DNA of 64,000 nucleotides from Burkholderiales bacterium (lineage in GTDB: Bacteria > Pseudomonadota > Gammaproteobacteria > Burkholderiales > Burkholderiaceae_C). Positions within the stretch are counted from its first letter, which is position 1; every line of letters starts with the position of its first letter. Location of the stretch: contig JAIXKR010000118.1 of assembly GCA_026932235.1 (NCBI GenBank), positions 39,369 to 103,368 of the forward strand. The letters run 5' to 3'. Shown in pieces: positions 61,525-64,000 of this stretch. A program made the position numbers and the translations under genes. Below the pieces are notes generated by a model. That model searched no databases. It saw only the letters and a program-made list of their open reading frames with translations, and had not been told where the DNA came from.

Positions 61525-62712
61525 ATGCCGCACAGCGTTGGTTCAGAGGCATCCGAACAAGGCCGTCGGATCGCCTCCCGCATCGAGGCCTTCGTTCGGG
61601 ATCAGGTGATCCCCTACGAGCGCGATGCGCGCCTGACCCCCCACGGTCCCGGCGAAGACCTCGTCGCCGAGTTGCGATCGCTGGCCGGCGCCGCAGGTGT
61701 GCTCACGCCGCACATCCCCGATGGGCATGCCCACCTGTCGCACCGCGACACGGCCCTGATCTTCCGCGCCGCCGGCGTGTCGCCGCTCGGTCCCGTGGCC
61801 GTCAACGTCGCAGCGCCCGACGAAGGCAACATGTTCCTGCTCGGCCGCGTCGCCACGCCTGAACAGCAAGCCCGCTTTCTGCGGCCCGTCGTCGAAGGCC
61901 GCGCACGTTCGGCCTTCTTCATGACCGAGCCGGCCGAGGACGGGGGTGCCGGCTCCGACCCCTCGATGCTCATCACGACTGCCCGGCGCGAGGACGGGCA
62001 ATGGCGCATCGACGGCCGCAAGGCCTTCATCACCGGGGCCAAAGGTGCCAGCGTCGGCATCGTGATGGCGCTGGCGGACGAAGGACCGACGATGTTCCTC
62101 CTCGATCTCCCGAACCCGGCGGTGCGGATCGAGCGCGTGCTCGACACGATCGACAGTTCCATGCCCGGGGGCCACTCGGTGGTGAAGTTCGATGGCCTGC
62201 GCGTGCCTGACCACCATGTGCTGGGTGAAGTTGGCAAGGGCCTGGCGTACGCGCAGGTGCGACTGGCCCCGGCGCGCCTGACCCACTGCATGCGCTGGCT
62301 GGGGGCCTGCGACCGTGCCCAGGAGATCGCCACGGCCTATGCCGTCCGCCGCAAGGCTTTCGGGCGGCCGCTGATCGACCACGAGGGCGTGGGCTTCATG
62401 CTCGCCGAGAACCAGATCGATCTCCAGCAGGCCTGGCTGATGATCGACTGGGTGGCCGGGCTGCTGGATGCAGGCGCCAAGGGAACGCTGGAATCGTCCA
62501 TGGCCAAGGTGGCCGTGTCGGAATCGCTGTTCCGCATCGCCGACCGCTGCGTCCAGGTGATGGGCGGCTGCGGCGTCAGCGGCGACACGGTCGTGCAACA
62601 GGTCTTCCGCGAAGTGAGGGCCTTCCGCATCTACGATGGTCCGACCGAGGTCCACAAATGGTCGATCGCGAAGACCATCAAGCGCCGGGCCACGATGCCG
62701 GAAGCTCGATGA
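61525..62712 (+). CDS. Acyl-CoA dehydrogenase (ACAD10/11, LvaC-like)
   Basis: A 395-residue FAD-dependent acyl-CoA dehydrogenase. FAD and substrate segments include AFFMTEPAEDGGAGSDPSML, WRIDGRKAFITGA and RKAFGRPLIDHEGVGFMLAENQIDL. The C-terminal VMGGCGVSGDTVVQQVFREVRAFRIYDGPTEVH carries Asp371 where most family members have the catalytic Glu; this Asp and the DGPxEVH motif are typical of the ACAD10/11 branch. ATG 61525 has GGAG eight bases upstream. The next gene, an APH-type kinase, overlaps by four bases. In this branch the dehydrogenase acts on phosphorylated 4-hydroxyacyl-CoA. Confidence 0.9.
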   Translation: MPHSVGSEASEQGRRIASRIEAFVRDQVIPYERDARLTPHGPGEDLVAELRSLAGAAGVLTPHIPDGHAHLSHRDTALIFRAAGVSPLGPVAVNVAAPDEGNMFLLGRVATPEQQARFLRPVVEGRARSAFFMTEPAEDGGAGSDPSMLITTARREDGQWRIDGRKAFITGAKGASVGIVMALADEGPTMFLLDLPNPAVRIERVLDTIDSSMPGGHSVVKFDGLRVPDHHVLGEVGKGLAYAQVRLAPARLTHCMRWLGACDRAQEIATAYAVRRKAFGRPLIDHEGVGFMLAENQIDLQQAWLMIDWVAGLLDAGAKGTLESSMAKVAVSESLFRIADRCVQVMGGCGVSGDTVVQQVFREVRAFRIYDGPTEVHKWSIAKTIKRRATMPEAR

Positions 62713-63782
62713 CCACCTCCACCGCGTTCACCGGAACGACTCCGGTCCGCCCGCAGCACCGTTTCGACGAGAAGCGGCTCGAGACGTGGATGCAAGCCAA
62801 TGTTCCCGGCTACGCCGGGCCGCTGGAAGTCGTCCAGTTCAAGGGCGGGCAATCCAACCCGACCTACAAGCTGATCACGGCCCGCCGCAGCTATGTGCTG
62901 CGGCGCAAGCCGCCGGGTCCGCTTCTCAGGGGAGCCCATGCGATCGAGCGCGAAGCCCGCGTGCTGCAGGCACTGGAACGCGAGCGCTTCCCCGTCGCCC
63001 ATGTCCATGCGCTTTGCACCGACGACTCGGTCATCGGCACATGGTTCTACGTGATGGACCACGTGGACGGCCGCATCGTCTGGGATGCCACCTTCCCGGA
63101 GGTCGCGCGCGGGATGCGCCCGCTCTACTTCGATGCGATGAACGCGACGCTGGCTCGGCTGCACTGCATCGACGTCGCCGCCGCCGGTCTCGCCGACTAC
63201 GGTCGACCCGGCAACTACTTCGAACGCCAGATCGCGCGCTGGTCACAGCAGGTCAGGAACGACGCGGGCGATGCCGGCCGCGACCCCCACCTCGATCAGC
63301 TGATGGACTGGCTGCCAAGACACCTTCCGCCGGGCGATGAAACGGCTGTGGTGCATGGCGACTTCCGCGTGGACAACATGATCTTTCATCCGCAGGAGGC
63401 GCGCGTGATCGCGGTGCTCGACTGGGAACTGTCGACGCTGGGTCACCCGCTGGCGGACTTCTCCTACCACCTGATGATGTACCGAATTCCGCCACTCGGC
63501 GTCGCCGGGCTGCTCGGCAGCGACTTGCAGGCGCTCAACATCCCCGACGAGGAAAGCTACGTCGCCGCCTACTGCCGCCGCACCGGTCGCGCGGGGATCG
63601 AGCACCTCGACTTCTACGTCGTGTTCAACATGTTCCGGCTCGCGGCGATCTTTCACGGCATCAAGGGCCGATTGGCACGCGGTAATGCCGCGTCGGCCAA
63701 CGCTCGAACGATGGTGGACGCGCTTGCGGAACTCGCCGAACGCGCCTGGCGCGAGGCGAAGAAGGCCCGGTTGCCATCGTGA
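62709..63782 (+). CDS. APH-like phosphotransferase (ACAD10/11 N-domain, LvaA-like)
   Basis: A 357-residue aminoglycoside-phosphotransferase-fold kinase. Motifs are QFKGGQSNPTYKL (nucleotide loop), YVLRRKPPG (ATP Lys/Arg), HGDFRVDNMIF (catalytic loop, Asp) and VLDWELSTLGHPLADFSY (metal Asp). In human ACAD10/11 the same domain is fused to the dehydrogenase; here they are separate, overlapping genes. By analogy with LvaA/LvaC of Pseudomonas putida, it phosphorylates the 4-hydroxyl of an acyl-CoA so that the dehydrogenase can eliminate it. No LvaB-like small partner is present. Confidence 0.88.
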   Translation: MTTSTAFTGTTPVRPQHRFDEKRLETWMQANVPGYAGPLEVVQFKGGQSNPTYKLITARRSYVLRRKPPGPLLRGAHAIEREARVLQALERERFPVAHVHALCTDDSVIGTWFYVMDHVDGRIVWDATFPEVARGMRPLYFDAMNATLARLHCIDVAAAGLADYGRPGNYFERQIARWSQQVRNDAGDAGRDPHLDQLMDWLPRHLPPGDETAVVHGDFRVDNMIFHPQEARVIAVLDWELSTLGHPLADFSYHLMMYRIPPLGVAGLLGSDLQALNIPDEESYVAAYCRRTGRAGIEHLDFYVVFNMFRLAAIFHGIKGRLARGNAASANARTMVDALAELAERAWREAKKARLPS

Positions 63783-63909
63783 CGCGCAACCGGCCAGCAG
63801 CAGGCCATGCGGCCGGTCAGGCGCAAGGGCACCTGGCGGCGGATCATCCCGCGCCCTGGGCCGACCGGCGCGCGGCGCACCGCACGTTCGTGGCACAGGG
63901 GCGGAAAGA

Positions 63910-63939
63910 ACAACGGCCTGGCATCGACCAGGCCGTTGT
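63910..63939 (-). terminator. Intrinsic terminator for tRNA-Lys
   Basis: A perfect 12-base-pair stem (ACAACGGCCTGG / CCAGGCCGTTGT) with a 6-base loop, seven bases beyond the tRNA 3' end. On the minus strand it is followed by TTCTTTCC, a modest T-run, so it is a good intrinsic terminator. Confidence 0.85.
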
Positions 63940-63945
63940 CGTGAT

Positions 63946-64000
63946 TGGTGGGCCCTGTAGGATTCGAACCTACGACCAACGGATTAAGAGTCCGCTGCTC
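63946..64000 (-). tRNA. tRNA-Lys (CTT anticodon), 5' end beyond window
   Basis: Reading the minus strand, the visible part contains the anticodon arm with loop CTCTTAA (anticodon CTT, lysine AAG codons), the variable region, the T arm with GTTCGAATCC, the acceptor 3' strand GGGCCC and an encoded A-CCA end at 63946-63949. The D arm and the 5' acceptor strand lie past the right edge. Confidence 0.92.

Noticed and set aside
63910-63939. Stem-loop considered as an attachment site next to the tRNA
   Set aside because: No integrase or repeated tRNA 3' end is present; the hairpin and T-run are explained as a terminator.

Overview
The window is GC-rich (about 70 percent by eye), densely coded chromosomal DNA. 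Its gene content points to a betaproteobacterium of the order Burkholderiales: TRAP carriers, CaiB-type CoA-transferase, a five-step hut pathway, the aerobic aminobenzoyl-CoA route and a PrsT-like TPR lipoprotein. This placement is inference, because no rRNA or other phylogenetic marker is present. I see no phage, insertion sequence, CRISPR array or origin. Many neighbouring genes overlap by four bases (ATGA or GTGA), so operons are easy to read.

Layout. 1-12 kb: partial asparaginase, transglutaminase-like protein, UspA, class I glutamine amidotransferase-like hydrolase, Na/Pi symporter, EamA exporter, MaoC-type dehydratase and enoyl-CoA hydratase, a decayed RidA gene, an SQR/NDH-2-type flavoprotein and the TldD/PmbA pair. 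12-16.5 kb: a PAS-rich hybrid histidine kinase, a 430-base gap holding a coding-like fragment, and a secreted/membrane protein pair. 16.4-24 kb (minus strand): CaiB, a complete TRAP transporter (DctP, DctQ, DctM) and a STAND-BTAD regulator. 24.1-27.5 kb (minus): a roadblock/GTPase/roadblock cluster followed by an Lgt-like/TlpA fusion. 27.7-36.6 kb: a complete histidine utilisation regulon, hutUH on the minus strand and hutC-phyH-hutD-hutI-hutG-hutF on the plus strand, diverging from a short control region with an obvious HutC palindrome.

36.6-49.7 kb: an isolated cytochrome cd1-type protein, DUF411 protein, diguanylate cyclase, DUF364 protein, a second TRAP transporter with a RidA protein, a divergent MurA, a zinc alcohol dehydrogenase, riboflavin synthase, a desuccinylase/aspartoacylase-family protein and a lipoprotein. 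49.7-55.9 kb: nadC, a WYL regulator, a PrsT-like TPR lipoprotein and an MBL-fold hydrolase. 56-60.6 kb: a five-gene operon for 2-aminobenzoyl-CoA-type dearomatisation (flavin monooxygenase/reductase fusion, SDR, MarR, thioesterase, RidA) behind a good sigma70 promoter. 60.5-64 kb: a substrate-binding-protein remnant, a small membrane protein, an acyl-CoA dehydrogenase plus aminoglycoside-kinase-like pair (ACAD10/11 or LvaC/LvaA type), and a tRNA-Lys cut by the right edge with its terminator.

The most interesting items are the phytanoyl-CoA-dioxygenase-like gene wired into the hut operon, the conservon-like roadblock/GTPase cluster with an unassigned partner, the enamine-hydrolase logic of the aminobenzoyl-CoA operon, the stand-alone cd1 protein and the kinase-dehydrogenase pair. 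I did not identify a wholly new multi-gene system with confidence.
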